Assembly (NCBI GenBank): GCA_963675135.1 | Contig: OY776131.1 | Location: 23,179,881-23,243,880 of the forward strand | Origin: Galeopsis tetrahit | Lineage: Eukaryota > Streptophyta > Magnoliopsida > Lamiales > Lamiaceae | Direction: 5' to 3' | DNA length: 64,000 bases | Shown: in pieces, positions 1 through 10,498 of the stretch | Position numbering within the stretch: the stretch's first letter is position 1 | Layout: each line of letters begins with the position of its first letter | The notes under the pieces: generated by a model | Seen by the model: the letters and a program-made list of their open reading frames with translations, nothing else | Told to the model about the DNA's origin: nothing | The model's database searches: none | Translations under genes and position numbers: made by a program

Positions 1-1030
1 GCATGTTGAATAAAGTAAGGGTGGCTCTAGGCTGTCTTCTAGCGCTGGCGAATTGATGCAGGAACAATTCGCTGAATTCGGACCATGAGTGGACAGTATC
101 TGGTCCCAGTTGTGTGAACCATTGTTGTGCAGCCTTAGATAGGGTGGTCAGAAATACTCTGCACTTAACGCCCTCTCCATACCGATGTAATAGAGCAGCA
201 TTTTCAAACCCCATCAGATGCTCGTACGGGTCCGTGGTGCCATCATATTCAAAGTTTAAAGATTTGAAATTAGAGGGCAGTTCATCTTGCAAAATACTAG
301 AGGAGAATTGATATCCAGTGGTGTAAGAGGGCTTACTTACATTGTCAGTAATATGTCTCTGCATATCCCTCATCTCTTTCCGCAAGGCCTGTATCTGATC
401 ACTGACGGCTCCTTGATACGTGTCGTCCGTGCTTTCTCCCATCCCTGTATCCAGGGTGGTATCCCCAAGGACCCTCTCCACATCCCTCCGAGGGGGTCTT
501 TCCAGGATGCTTCTTTCAGCCTGGGAAGGTACTTTTTCTTCTGGGTTTCGAGAGGGATCCTCGTTCCTGGAGGGGACTGGAACCGAATCGGTGATATGCT
601 CTGGTGGATTTGGTCGTGTGCCCTTATGGGAAGGTGGAATAGGTTCGGGAGGGCGAAGTCCTCGAGTAGCAATTATTCTTTCCACTGATTGTGCGATCAT
701 CTCATCTAACTGATCTCGAGAGACAGTCAGGAGTTCCGGTTGAGCGTTAGGGTTATCCCTATTGATCCCACTCCCCGAAGCTCCTGAGGTACCTGGTACA
801 TCTCCCTCTTGAGTGGGAGGGATATCCTCTAGTGGGTGATCTAAAGGTTGTTTCCCTAGATTTCGATTTAAGGGAAAGCCTGGAGAGGGAATATCTTCTG
901 GTGTATGATCCACGGGTCGTTTCCCTAAATTTCGGTTTAAGGAAAATCCTGGAGGAGGCGGAGGAAGAGGAGGAGGAGTGGAATCTCCTTTCTCCTTTGT
1001 CTGCTTCGTTGGATCTTGTCCTCCACCCAT
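1..1030 (-). CDS. Gag polyprotein N-terminal part, truncated by window edge
   Basis: The reading frame opens at the minus-strand ATG at 1030 (MGGGQDPTKQ) and appears open to base 1, about 343 codons. It encodes a proline-rich N-terminus with a repeated GFxLNRNLGKxP segment, a linker, and the start of the Retrotrans_gag capsid domain (residues about 245-343, including the KAAQQWFTQLGP stretch). It matches residue for residue, with scattered substitutions, the N-terminal third of the gag-pol frame at 41366-44332. Gag forms the virus-like particle in which reverse transcription takes place. I checked the frame by comparison with the second copy; the 9-bp indel near 632 keeps phase. Coding capacity beyond base 1 is unknown. 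Confidence 0.85.
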   Translation of the reverse strand, partial: MGGGQDPTKQTKEKGDSTPPPLPPPPPGFSLNRNLGKRPVDHTPEDIPSPGFPLNRNLGKQPLDHPLEDIPPTQEGDVPGTSGASGSGINRDNPNAQPELLTVSRDQLDEMIAQSVERIIATRGLRPPEPIPPSHKGTRPNPPEHITDSVPVPSRNEDPSRNPEEKVPSQAERSILERPPRRDVERVLGDTTLDTGMGESTDDTYQGAVSDQIQALRKEMRDMQRHITDNVSKPSYTTGYQFSSSILQDELPSNFKSLNFEYDGTTDPYEHLMGFENAALLHRYGEGVKCRVFLTTLSKAAQQWFTQLGPDTVHSWSEFSELFLHQFASARRQPRATLTLFNM

Positions 1031-1088
1031 TTAAGTACGGAACTTTTCTCACGCCTTAGCTTGAAATGTTCCCACAGACGGCGCCAGT

Positions 1089-1842
1089 TGATGCGTCGAA
1101 AAAGAACGCCTTCAGATATCAGCCGTTCCTCTACGAGCACTGCTAATCACGAATCAAATCACTCGTTTTATCCTTGGCAATCTTCAAGTAAATCTCCTCG
1201 GGAATCCGAAAGTGACCTGCAAAAGTACGCCGGAGGGGGGCTCCGGCGTAGAAGCTCCGACGCTCAAGTCAGAATCGGCCGTAGGAGAAATCAAAGAGGA
1301 ATTCCCCTGTATTTCTAGGGAAATTCCGGCGAATACAGGGGTGTTTCTTCTCAAATCAGTGTATATTTCGTAAGAATGTATGTATTCTGTAAAACGTATG
1401 TATTGTGTTAAAAACGTACCTGATAATGTAAAAGTGATCTGCTTATATACCTGGCCCCTTCTCTCGGGGGAGAAGGGGACCTTTTCTCCCTATATTCACT
1501 GCATTTCCCTATAAAATCGGCCCAACTCCCTAAAGACCTGGTTTATACCCCTCGCGACTTGGCCCTTCAATATACTGGCCCTATCTTCACGGGCTGACCT
1601 TTTCCTTTGACTCAATTAGGAGAAACTGACCAAGCCTACGTATTCCCTTTGGGCCTAACCTCTGGGCCCAAAGGTTATTAGGCCTCGAACATGGCCTGGA
1701 AGCCCAACTATCCTTATTCCCCTCTTTGGGCCTAGGAGTGTACAAATCCAACCTTTAAGCCCGTTGACCTAATTGAGATTACTATATTTTATCTCGTTTC
1801 CACGTGTCGACTCCTCCGAGAGGGACATATTTATCTACATCA
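1089..1842 (-). repeat. 5' LTR of left-edge Gypsy element (754 bp)
   Basis: Begins TGATGCGTCG and ends TCTACATCA, matching the termini of the 749-bp LTRs at 33805 and 44391. Read on the minus strand it contains a TATATAAG box (plus-strand 1442-1449) at the position where the other LTRs have theirs. It is followed on its gag side by the same TGGCGCC primer-binding site. Confidence 0.93.
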
Positions 1843-2117
1843 ATTAAATATAAAAAATGTAACATTAATAATAATAAAAGTGCAAGATATTAATAATAAT
1901 AAAAGTGCATTTAGTAATTACTAAAGGTGTCACATTAATAATAATAAAAGTGCAAATATTAATTATAAAAGGTGTAAATTACATTAATAATAATAAAAGT
2001 AATAATAATAAAAGTGCAAGTAGTAATTACTAAAGGTGTAACATTAATAATAATAAAAGGGCAAGATATTAATAAGAAAAAAAATGCAAGTAGTAATTAC
2101 TAAAGGTGTAACACCAA
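1843..2117. repeat. AT-rich tandem array of a TAATAATAATAAAAGTGCAAG-like unit
   Basis: Several imperfect units of roughly 45-60 bp, each containing ATTAATAATAATAAAAGTGC and TAGTAATTACTAAAGGTGTAAC, fill this stretch. A degenerate continuation (AAATGTGCAAGTAGTAAATA) reappears near 3371-3445 on the other side of the foldback element, so that element probably landed inside the array. No coding potential seen. Confidence 0.7.
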
Positions 2118-3270
2118 ATTACCACTTTTTGAATTCAATTCATTAAGTTTCGATTTATTTTGATTTTGGTCCAATTACCTGCTACAACATGTTTAACTGG
2201 TCATTTTTTAAAATACACCACACACCCCATTAAAATGTTATACACACTCCAAATATTAAAGACACCACACTAAAATTTAAAAATAATTTTTTTATTACTA
2301 TACACACCTCAATTCTTTCCTATTTAATAAATTGTCAAAAATAATTAAATTAAAAAATAAGAATTCAAATTTATATGAAAATTATAAATAATTAAAACCT
2401 ATAAAAAAAATAACCTAAATCTTCAAAAATTAAACAAACCTAAAAAAAAATATATAATTTAATTAGTTTTGAAGATTTAGTTAATTTTCTACCATTTTTA
2501 AATTTAATTTAACCTTATTATCGATATTTTTATAGAATTTAGAAGGCAAATAAAACATTAATAAAACATTGAAGTTTTAAACTTTTTTATTTTATTTTCC
2601 TTTTATATACTTCTTTTATATAAATGAACCTACTAACAATCCATAAATATTATATACACTCCAAATATTAAACACAAAAATTCAAAAATCAATTAAAAAG
2701 TTAAATAAAATTATAAAAATATTTAATAAATTATTAAAATTAATTTAATTAAAAAAAATAAGAATTCAAATTAATATGAAAAATATAAATAAAATCTATA
2801 AAAAAATACTTAAATCTTCAAAATTTTAATAAAGCTAAAAAAATAATTAATTTAATTATTTTTTAAAATTTAGTTGATTTTTTAATAACAATAAATTTTT
2901 TTAAAAATAGTAAAAAATAAAATAATTCTTCAAAAATAATTAAATTAATTCATTGTTTTAGCTTTGTTTAATTTTTGAAGATTTAGGCTATTTTTTATAG
3001 GTTTTATTTATATTTTTTATATTAATTTGAATTCTTACGTTTTTTGATTTAATTATTTTTGACAATTTATTAAATAGGAAAGAATTTGGGTGTGTATAGT
3101 AATAACAAAAGTTTTTTAAATTTTAGTGTGGTGTGTTTAACATTGGGGGTGTGTATAACATTTTATGAGGTGTGTTTTAAAAAATGACCTGATAAATCTA
3201 CTATAGTAGGTTACTGGACCAAAATCAAAATAAATCGAAACTTTATGGACTAAATTTAAAAAGTGGTAAT
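2118..3270. mobile_element. Foldback / long-terminal-inverted-repeat element, about 1.15 kb
   Basis: The ends are inverted copies: ATTACCACTTTTT at 2118 and its complement ending GTGGTAAT at 3270. Inverted similarity extends about 340 bp inward on both sides (TTTCGATTTATTTTGATTTTGG on the left against its complement near 3217-3240; the TACACACCCC region; the GAATTCAAATT region). The loop (about 2640-2880) carries a further degenerate copy of the left arm in direct orientation. There is no ORF of note inside. Arms of this length with no coding capacity suit a foldback or Mutator-type non-autonomous element, but I could not define a target duplication. Confidence 0.75.
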
Positions 3271-3545
3271 CTAGTGGACTAAATTCAAAAATATGGTCAG
3301 TTAATGGACTAAAAAAAATATAATGCAAGTCGCATTTGTTTTTATTTTCACAAATTTTTTTTTCGATTATAAATGTGCAAGTAGTAAATACCATAAAATG
3401 TAATATTAAAAGTAAAAAATGTGCAAGTAGGAAATAATAACATGTGTAAAATTAATTTAAAATATATATATATGATAATATATATTGCCCTTTTATAATA
3501 AAGTTAGTTACATATGATACATATACTTTTAGTTATAAAAATTTA
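3271..3545. other. AT-rich flank with array remnants
   Basis: Contains two further copies of a TGGACTAAAT motif that also occurs in the right arm of the foldback element, then degenerate GTGCAAGTAGTAAATA units like those at 1843-2117. Nothing coding is visible. Confidence 0.5.
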
Positions 3546-3690
3546 TACTTTTTATTAATATTGTGTTGTACTTTTCAATTATAATGATTTACACTTTTTA
3601 CAAAATATTGTGTTGCATTTTTCAGTTATACTCACTTGCGTACTTTTTAATAAAAAAATGTATTGCACTTTTCAGTTATAGACACTTACA
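3546..3690. repeat. Tandem TTGCACTTTTCAGTTATA array, left part
   Basis: About three degenerate units of the roughly 47-bp repeat described at 4270-4835 (TTTACACTTTTTACAAAATA, TTGCATTTTTCAGTTATAC). The block is separated from the main array by about 580 bp that include the SINE-like insert. Confidence 0.75.
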
Positions 3691-3857
3691 TTTTTGGGGA
3701 AGTTGTTATAAGAGTCATCTCACCTATAGAAACTACAAATAGAAACACAATTTTTTTTGAAAGTTACAAAAAAGAACAAATTGGTTGATAGATGTACCAT
3801 TCTACCATTTCTTTATAATGACATCAGAATTTTCCATATTCAATTAATATAATTCGT

Positions 3858-4101
3858 ATTATATTTATCAATAAAATATTAATGATAGTTGATTATCATG
3901 TTAATGTTAATTGTAACTTCTCCATTGACAAATGAGATTGCTCAAGTGGTTGGAGCACCCCTACCTAGGCCTAAGATCTTGGGTTCGAGTCATGGGGAGG
4001 GGAAATAAAACTCGACCTAAATTATATTTGTTTATAATTAATATATATAAAAAGAGATTTTAGATAAAATTTACTAGATTATATTTATCAATAAAATATT
4101 A
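3858..4101 (+). mobile_element. tRNA-derived SINE-like insert between 24-bp direct repeats
   Basis: A pol III A-box-like TTGCTCAAGTGG at 3938-3949 and a B-box GGTTCGAGTCA at 3982-3992 have tRNA-like spacing with a tRNA-like sequence between them. This is the form of tRNA-derived plant SINE heads. The segment lies between two exact copies of a 24-bp sequence (ATTATATTTATC...) at 3858-3881 and 4078-4101. The A box lies about 56 bp inside the left repeat, further than usual for a SINE 5' end, so the repeats may not be the SINE's own target duplication. A tRNA gene is unlikely because no acceptor stem pairs. Confidence 0.5.
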
Positions 4102-4269
4102 TTGATAAATAAATGCGGAAATAATTCCAATTTCAAAATTTATTATCTTAATGAATTAATATTATTTTTTAAGACAAAGGGGCATAATTGGGTATTAACA
4201 CATCAATTTGACCTTAATTGAATTGTTTTAATTTATTTCATTTGTTTGAAAATGAGTCTATAGGATTGT

Positions 4270-4835
4270 CCTTCCTAATAATTAAACTCTACATTTTTCA
4301 GTTATAATGACTTACATTTTTTAGTAACATTGTGTTGCGACTTACACTCTTCATTAATATTGTATTAAAATTTTCAGTTATAGTGACTTACGTTTTTTAG
4401 TATATTGTGTTGCACTTTTCAGTAATATTGATTTACACTTTTTAATAATATTGTGTTGCACTTTTCAGTTATACTGACTTGCACTTTTTTATAATATTGT
4501 GTTGCACTTTTCAGTTATATTGACTTACACTTTTTTAGTAATATTGTATTGCACTTTTCAGTTATATTGACTTACACTTTTTAGTAATATTGCGTTGCAC
4601 TTTTCGGTTATATTGACTTACACTTTTTAGTAATATTGTGTTGCACTTTTTAGTTATATTGACTTACACTTTTAGTTAATATTGTGTTGCACTTTTCAGT
4701 TATACTGACTTGCACGTTTCAGAAAATATTGTGTTTCACTTTTTAGTTATACTGACTTATACATTTAATAAATATCGTGTTGTACGTTTCTGTTATATCA
4801 ACTTACATTTTTAGTAATATTGTGTTCAACTTATT
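4270..4835. repeat. Tandem array, ~47-bp unit, CACTTTTCAGTTATA family
   Basis: About eleven imperfect units, each reading roughly TTACACTTTTTAGTAATATT then GTGTTGCACTTTTCAGTTAT. The same words (TTGCACTTTTCAG, CTTACACTTTTT) make up the arms of the palindromic MITEs at 10589-10825 and 59092-59324, so array and MITE appear related. No ORF. Confidence 0.85.
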
Positions 4836-5046
4836 ATTGAATAAATTTTTTTTCTTAAAAGTTTGAACGTAAATGGAGAATTTGTATATTTTTAAGTACG
4901 AATTAAATTAAAAAATCTTATTCCTTTCACATATTTTTTTTCATTTTATTATAATATACATATAAAAGAAACTCAATATTTTAATAAGGTTAGGTATATA
5001 GTTCAAACTCTCTCTATATCAATTTATAATTTTTTAATTAACAAAA
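4836..5046. other. AT-rich spacer
   Basis: Low-complexity A/T sequence. I see no gene, repeat unit or terminal signal. Confidence 0.5.
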
Positions 5047-5201
5047 CTAAAAGAAAAAAATATTAAAAAACAGGCACAAAAGATAATTAGAGCAAGGATG
5101 GAGAAATTTGCATCTATTCACGCACTCAGAATCACCGCTGCCGCCGCATATATATGCCAAACCGACTAAGCATCTTTCGGTTTTTATGTTCGCTTTACCT
5201 T
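5047..5201 (-). pseudogene. Possible defensin-like peptide, candidate exon 2
   Basis: On the minus strand this encodes a short cysteine-rich segment: ERC, seven residues, C, seven residues, C-VNR-C, five residues, C, five residues, C, then a low-complexity tail and stop. The C-x3-C core and a late Cys where defensin-like (DEFL/LCR) peptides have C-x-C are suggestive; the final Cys would be replaced by Phe. An AG acceptor ends at 5202, so the exon would start at 5201 in phase 1, matching the donor phase of the signal-peptide exon at 10499-10553. The intron would then contain the Helitron at 5383-9772. Alternative: a chance short ORF. The last missing Cys suggests a decayed copy. Confidence 0.33.
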
Positions 5202-6099
5202 CTATCTTTTCAACCATACATGCATGCATTATACGTGTTAATAATTAATATAGATAGTGGAATATAGGATGGAGAGATTTAAAATTCAGACATTTTAAGA
5301 TCATGTTTGACATTGTAAATATTCATGGTATCCAACAATTTTTTTTTAAATCATAATTTCATAAAATATATATATATATATATCCTCTATATTATTAATA
5401 GGGAGTTTTTTTTGTCTATGTGTTGCCTCCAGGCCCTCCACAATCATTTTGCTGAGATGTCGCTTGGTGGTTAAGTGTGGTACACGTGTCTTCATTTTGT
5501 TAAGTTCATTTAAAAAGTAAAAATGATGTATAATGATATTATTAGGTAAAGAAGACACGTGGCAATAAAATGATGTGTGTAATATCTATGTGTCAAGACT
5601 ATGTTTAATTTTAACTTAAAAATGGAAACTTTGATTTATGACTAATTAATTGCACTTATCCTTATATAAGTTTTTTCCTAAAGCTTTATTGAGTTACTAA
5701 AAGTTAAATGGAAAGATTTGACCAGTGTAATATAATATTAATTAAAAATAATTATTTCGTAATTTATTAATAATTATCTAAAATATAAAATTAATGTATT
5801 TATTAAGGCATATATTATTAATAACATATGTAGTAAATTCAATTAACTATGGAGTAATATTTACTATTCATTATTTCTCGATTACTATATATTTATTTTT
5901 TTTAGAAGTTTATTTGTTTAATTTTATAAATCAAAATTATACAAATAATTTAATTTATATGATAGCGATCATTTATAAAAAAAAATGAATTAAGTTAGAA
6001 TTATCTATTTAAATAATTATACAAAAAACTTATTTAAATTATGGTGATTATCATGCTCATTACATTTTTTTACAAGATCATAGAATCATCCGATTACAA

Positions 6100-7450
6100 G
6101 TGTCATTTTATTACATCAACTTATTCCAACTCATGAGTTGGAAAGCCACGTGTATTCTCCTAAAATATAAAATCATTTTTTTTAATTGTTTCTTGCACCG
6201 CTGGCTCGCTCTTGCTACTCCTTACCTCCATTTGCGACTAGGGTTTTGGGAAACTTCATCGGCGCGTTTGGTTGAGGCAGAAACAAGAGAAATAGGACAC
6301 TCATACATTTGGAACTCTCACCCTAAGAATTTATGGCCCTGCATCCCACACTTGGTACATTCCTTTCTCAATCTATCGCTGTCGTCCATTGTCGTTACTA
6401 ATACTCCTGACCATCCTCCATTGACGTCGCGGTTTCTTTTAATTGTTTTTTTTTATGAATTAGGATTTTTGCCATTTATCACCGCCATCAATCTTGCCGC
6501 CCTCCCTGGACGCCGCTGCTACTCCGTCCCATGTAATGGATCAATATTATGTTGCTCCCTTCTCTCAAAATAATTAATTGTCATAAGTTTTATTGAGAAC
6601 GACATGCGTGAGGCCAGTACATACATTGAGTACGCTCGCCGTAAAATTGTGACGACGATGAATGTTGTATATGCTCTTAAGAGGCAGAGTCGTACTCTTT
6701 ATGGCTTTAGGGTTTTTTTTTTTAAATTTGTATTTCTTATTAACATTTGGACCATTCTTCGGTTAATTGCTTCTTCCTTCTTTGTTAATCTGTGATGATA
6801 TTAATATTTTCAAAGTTTCTTATTCCCAGGTTGATTCTTATATTCTCATAATTGTACCGACTTCTACACATGTAAGCTCCTACCGTCTTCACAATCTGGT
6901 ATGAGATCGATAATTAACATTCTATTGCTGCTATCTAATTTCTTATTCTAATCATTTAATTTTATACTTACGTTTGTTAATCAATTTTACTATTTTTTTT
7001 GTCTCCATATTCTAAACTTATTTTACAGTTTATTCCCGCAATTATTTCTTTTGAATTTATTGTGTTTGTTTTCGATGGTGTGGATGTCTTATTCTTTTTG
7101 CAGGTTACTTTCTAATTTTCGCAAACTGAATTGGTGTGTTTGCTGTATATTTCATGTTTGAAGAGATTTTTCAGTTCTTTGTTCTACTTTAATTTCTTTT
7201 TTCAGAAAATTTTCAGATGTAAGTAGTTGCTTATTGTTGTTTCAAAGGCCATATTTTTTTTAGTTTTAATCTTTTTTGGGACCTTGATTATTTTTTATGG
7301 ATTGTTATTCACTCAAATTGGGAACAACATTTAATTTTAGTATTTCTGGGCTATGACTTTAATTTGCATGTGGTATCTCTATTTTTTTTGGTTTGGTATA
7401 TTTAAGTTTTTTTCTTTTTTTACTTAATGGATGGTTGTTTTTTTAAGTGG
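6100..7450 (+). other. Helitron cargo: gene-like sequence, not recognised
   Basis: The base composition is less AT-rich than the surroundings, with short open stretches (an ORF of 157 codons opens at 6100; another of 63 codons at 6604) and pyrimidine tracts followed by AG that look like splice acceptors (for example TTCCCAG at 6823-6829 and TTTTTGCAG near 7096-7104). Helitrons often capture host gene pieces, and this has that look. No protein family is recognisable and the ORFs do not connect convincingly. Confidence 0.35.
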
Positions 7451-7519
7451 CTTGGTCTATAGAGAATTATACATTCTGTTGTTGGATTAAGTGGCTGCTT
7501 TCATTCTTTGTGAAAAATT

Positions 7520-8230
7520 AATGTAGGTTCATTGATTCGTTAATGTCCATATATTCCTTATTATGCTTTGAACTTTCACCAGGACTAAATAACAAACTAG
7601 AAGGTATAGATGAGGTTGTTACCCGTGCTGCTTCTTTGCCTATTTCTGCTTTGTCATGGAAGAGGTATATATGAACTTGATGAATAATAGTTTTTCTAGA
7701 AACCAAACTGCAATAGAGGAATTTTAACATCTTTTCTTTAATCTGCATCTTCTTTGTATAGCAGTTGAGTGATGTGTTTATGTCTATTCCTTATACAATG
7801 ACATCTTATCGTGCTTTGAATTTTACCAGGACTCTGAGTAACAAACTAGAAGGTATAGACGAGGTTGCTAGATGTGTTACTTCTTTGCCTATTCCGATTC
7901 TTCATGTAAGAGGGATGAACCTGATGGATAATAGTTTTTCTAGAAACCAAATTGCAATAGAGGAATTTTAGTGTCTCTTCTTTTATCTATATCTTCTTTG
8001 TATTGCAGTTGAGTGGTGTGTTTCTCTCAATTCCTCATAGAATGACATCTTATCATGCATTGAATTTTACCAGGGCTCTGTCAAATTAGAAGGTATAGAC
8101 GAGTCTGCTACACGAGTTGCTTCTTTACCTATTCAGCTTTGTCATGAAAAAGAGGTATGAACCTGATGAATAATAGCTTTTCTAGAAACCAAACTGCAAT
8201 AGAGAAATTTTAGAGTTTTTTCTATAATAT
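7520..8230 (+). repeat. Three tandem copies of a ~243-bp exon/intron-like block
   Basis: The marker TTTTCTAGAAACCAAA recurs at about 7692, 7936 and 8177, a period of 242-244 bp. Each unit contains a CAATGACATCTTATCGTGCT-like segment (degenerate in the first), TTTACCAGG, AACTAGAAGGTATAGA and a closing CAATAGAGGAATTTTA. Units 2 and 3 begin after a TTG(T/C)AG-like acceptor. The middle unit is open for 68 codons (7765-7971). This looks like triplication of a captured exon with intron flanks; the source gene is not recognised. Confidence 0.8.
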
Positions 8231-9744
8231 GTATCTTCTCTTTATTATACTAATTATTGCATTTGAGTGATGACAAATTAAGAGAGAATGGTTTTTTTGT
8301 GTATTACTTTGTATTATTTACTTCTTCACCAGACCATTGCTGAGATGATGTAGTTTTATATCTTCTTTTTGTTGATAAATTAATTTAGCTGGTCTTTTCT
8401 TTTCTGTTGATCATTTCAGACAATTTCAATATCTGCTAACCTTTTTTTTTTTTTTTTTTGCAATAATTTGAGGTATTTATGATGTATTTGATTGCAGGGA
8501 ATGAGTTTGTATCTACCAATATTTAGGATGGAGTCTATGAGAGAATTTGTGGGAAAGATAGGTACGAGATGAGGCACACGATACTCTCAGTTCAATATTC
8601 AGAATGAGGTTGTAGCCTACGATCAACAAACACCCCAAGGTACTAATAATTTTTAGTTATTCATTTGATTTTTTTTTTTGGCATATTATTGAAAGAAATA
8701 AATTTACGGCAAATACTTTATATTAGGAATAAACAATTTCTATGAATATGATTGTATTTTATGCCATTAATATTTGCATATTTTTTATTCTCAGGAGTTA
8801 GTTCCCTTATTCTTTTTCTTTTTAGTTCAAGTCCATTGAGGGACATGGCAGACTCCAACAATTTTTTAAACATCGATTGTCTTCCACACAGAAAAAAGTA
8901 ATGTAACTCATAAATAAGGTAACAAAGCGTATTATAAGCTTTATGAAATAAATATGTTTATATTTATTCTAGATTACATCTATAAATAGGAGGATTGTGA
9001 ATTTTAGTATCTCAATGTAAATTTAATATCTACAAGACTACAACTAAAAAAATTGATATAATGATTAATTTTTTGCATGGTGATCATGATAAAGTCGAGC
9101 TTACTAGATATATCATATAACTCAGAGGTTCGACCAGGTTGTAAAATTTGTAATATTTATTTGTGTGTTCGATCATATTCTCTTTTTTTGTTTAATAGAA
9201 AAATATTAATTTTAGGGTTTTTTTTTTGGTTTCTTTTCTTTAATTCTACAATAGATATGAATATTTCGCCAACAAATGAATGACAGTTGATGATTTCAGT
9301 TCTGATGTAGAGTTAGATTTTCTTACCCAATTATGAATATTTCGCCAACAAATGAATGACAGTTTTATTAAGTGTAGTTGTTTATCAATATTAAATGAAA
9401 TAAAGTGGAGGATATAAAAGTTTTTATTAATAATAGAGTGATAAAGTAATGATATTTAATTTAATTTTAAAATATTTAAAGAGTATAGTTTAAAGTGAAA
9501 AAATTATTTTATTACTCAATTATAAAATGATGAATTTAATTTGAAATACCCAATTTTAACAAATAATGAATAAAAAAAATGTAATAGAAAGAGTATAATT
9601 TAAAAAAATTGTTAAATAAAATCTACGTAAATGTATTTATAATTATACATAACCACTTTCTTTTTTGAGTATATACATAACCACTTTATTACTCTAAAAT
9701 ATAATAAAAAAATTAAATTAAATATTAAAATGTTTATTTAAAAT
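8231..9744. other. Helitron 3' interior, AT-rich
   Basis: Mostly AT-rich sequence with a T18-like tract near 8442-8459 followed by a TTGCAG acceptor-like site (about 8493-8498) and a short gene-like patch to about 8640. A 32-bp sequence (ATGAATATTTCGCCAACAAA...) is directly repeated near 9257 and 9333. No gene could be supported. Confidence 0.4.
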
Positions 9745-9772
9745 CCCGTGTAATACACGGGTTCTACACTAG
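9745..9772 (+). other. Helitron 3' terminal hairpin and CTAG end
   Basis: Stem CCCGTGT/ACACGGG with loop AAT, then TTCTACA and CTAG. The hairpin serves as the replication stop signal of rolling-circle transposition in known Helitrons. The same layout recurs at 45284-45311. Confidence 0.88.
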
Positions 9773-10498
9773 TATATATATATGTGAGTACTGTAGTACT
9801 TTCAAGCGACGGAAAAAAGGAAATAATAATAATGTATATTAGTAATGAACGAAGATATAAATTATAAGATGTCAAACAACATATTAATATTTCTTAGCCC
9901 TAAATTAATAGTTTCTATCTTTTAGGTCCCAAATTAATAGTTTTCTATTTATCTTTAGATCATGTAATGTTTTGAAAGATAGTGGTTCAATTGACATTAT
10001 TTCAAAATATATGTAAATGTTCGTTTCATAAGAGGTCACTTGGGATTTTTTAAAACAAAAATAGTTTGTGAGCACCCATACCAATAAAAGTTAATAATTT
10101 ATGACCCATATAATTGCATGTTTAATTTGGATAAAAGAATTTGAAATGAATGGATATTTTCCAAAATCTTTCCAAATGGAGACCACGAATCAAATTCAAC
10201 CAAGCTTGTTAAAGAATTAATAGTGGTTGTTTCAAGTTCATATGTGCAACAGCCACTAATGAATTCAAAATCCAACCATCGATCTAAATCCAATCCGATT
10301 TTAACCATCTAAATGCGTGCATTTACAAGACAATACTGCGCACAAAATACAGAAATTTAAATATTCATACATTAAAAAAATGTTAATGTACAAAAACTCA
10401 GCACCGTATTTTCATGTACAAGAAAAAAAAAATCATTATGTACCGGTGGAGATCCAAATCCGAAATTATGCACGATATAAATAAGACCTCTGTCTTAC
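9773..10498. other. Spacer between Helitron and candidate signal-peptide exon
   Basis: AT-rich DNA. A 69-codon minus-strand ORF (10099-10308) has no recognisable motif and I do not call it a gene. If the defensin-like gene is real, this stretch is its intron. Confidence 0.4.

Larger units (their letters stand above)
1..1842 (-). mobile_element. Tat-lineage Ty3/Gypsy retrotransposon, 5' end only (runs off left edge)
   Basis: This is the 5' LTR, primer-binding site and gag start of a minus-strand LTR retrotransposon whose remainder lies left of the window. It is the same family as the complete element at 33805-45139: gag and leader align along their length, with one in-frame 9-bp length difference near 632. 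The LTR is more diverged from that element's LTRs than those are from each other, so this is a separate insertion, not a rearranged piece. The primer-binding site reads TGGCGCCGTCTG on the minus strand just inside the LTR at about 1088. The target duplication cannot be checked because the far end is outside the window. Confidence 0.93.
5383..9772 (+). mobile_element. Non-autonomous Helitron, 4.39 kb, both termini present
   Basis: The left end reads A|TCCTCTATATTATTAATA, the TC-start form common in plant Helitrons. The right end carries the hairpin CCCGTGTAATACACGGG (9745-9761), 7 nt, then CTAG (9769-9772) followed by T. Insertion is between A and T inside a TA-rich tract, with no target duplication, as expected for rolling-circle insertion. 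I see no Rep or Pif1 helicase inside, so it would need enzymes from elsewhere. Its cargo includes gene-like but unrecognised sequence with splice-like signals (about 6200-7450) and a triplicated 243-bp block (7520-8230). It sits between the two candidate exons of a defensin-like gene. Confidence 0.88.

Noticed and set aside
114..1318. Plus-strand ORFs over the left-edge gag and LTR, and minus ORF 937-1140
   Set aside because: The gag frame on the minus strand accounts for this region; several of these ORFs recur at 43404-44620 only because the DNA itself is repeated.
3938..3992. A tRNA gene
   Set aside because: A and B boxes are present, but no acceptor stem pairs and no cloverleaf can be drawn; a SINE-like origin fits better.
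6100..6573. 157-codon ORF in the Helitron as a protein gene
   Set aside because: No domain, signal or conserved pattern; flanking splice-like signals suggest gene-derived DNA, but the frame itself is not supported.
10099..10308. Minus-strand 69-codon ORF between Helitron and signal-peptide exon as the missing exon 2
   Set aside because: It has only two cysteines and no defensin-like pattern.
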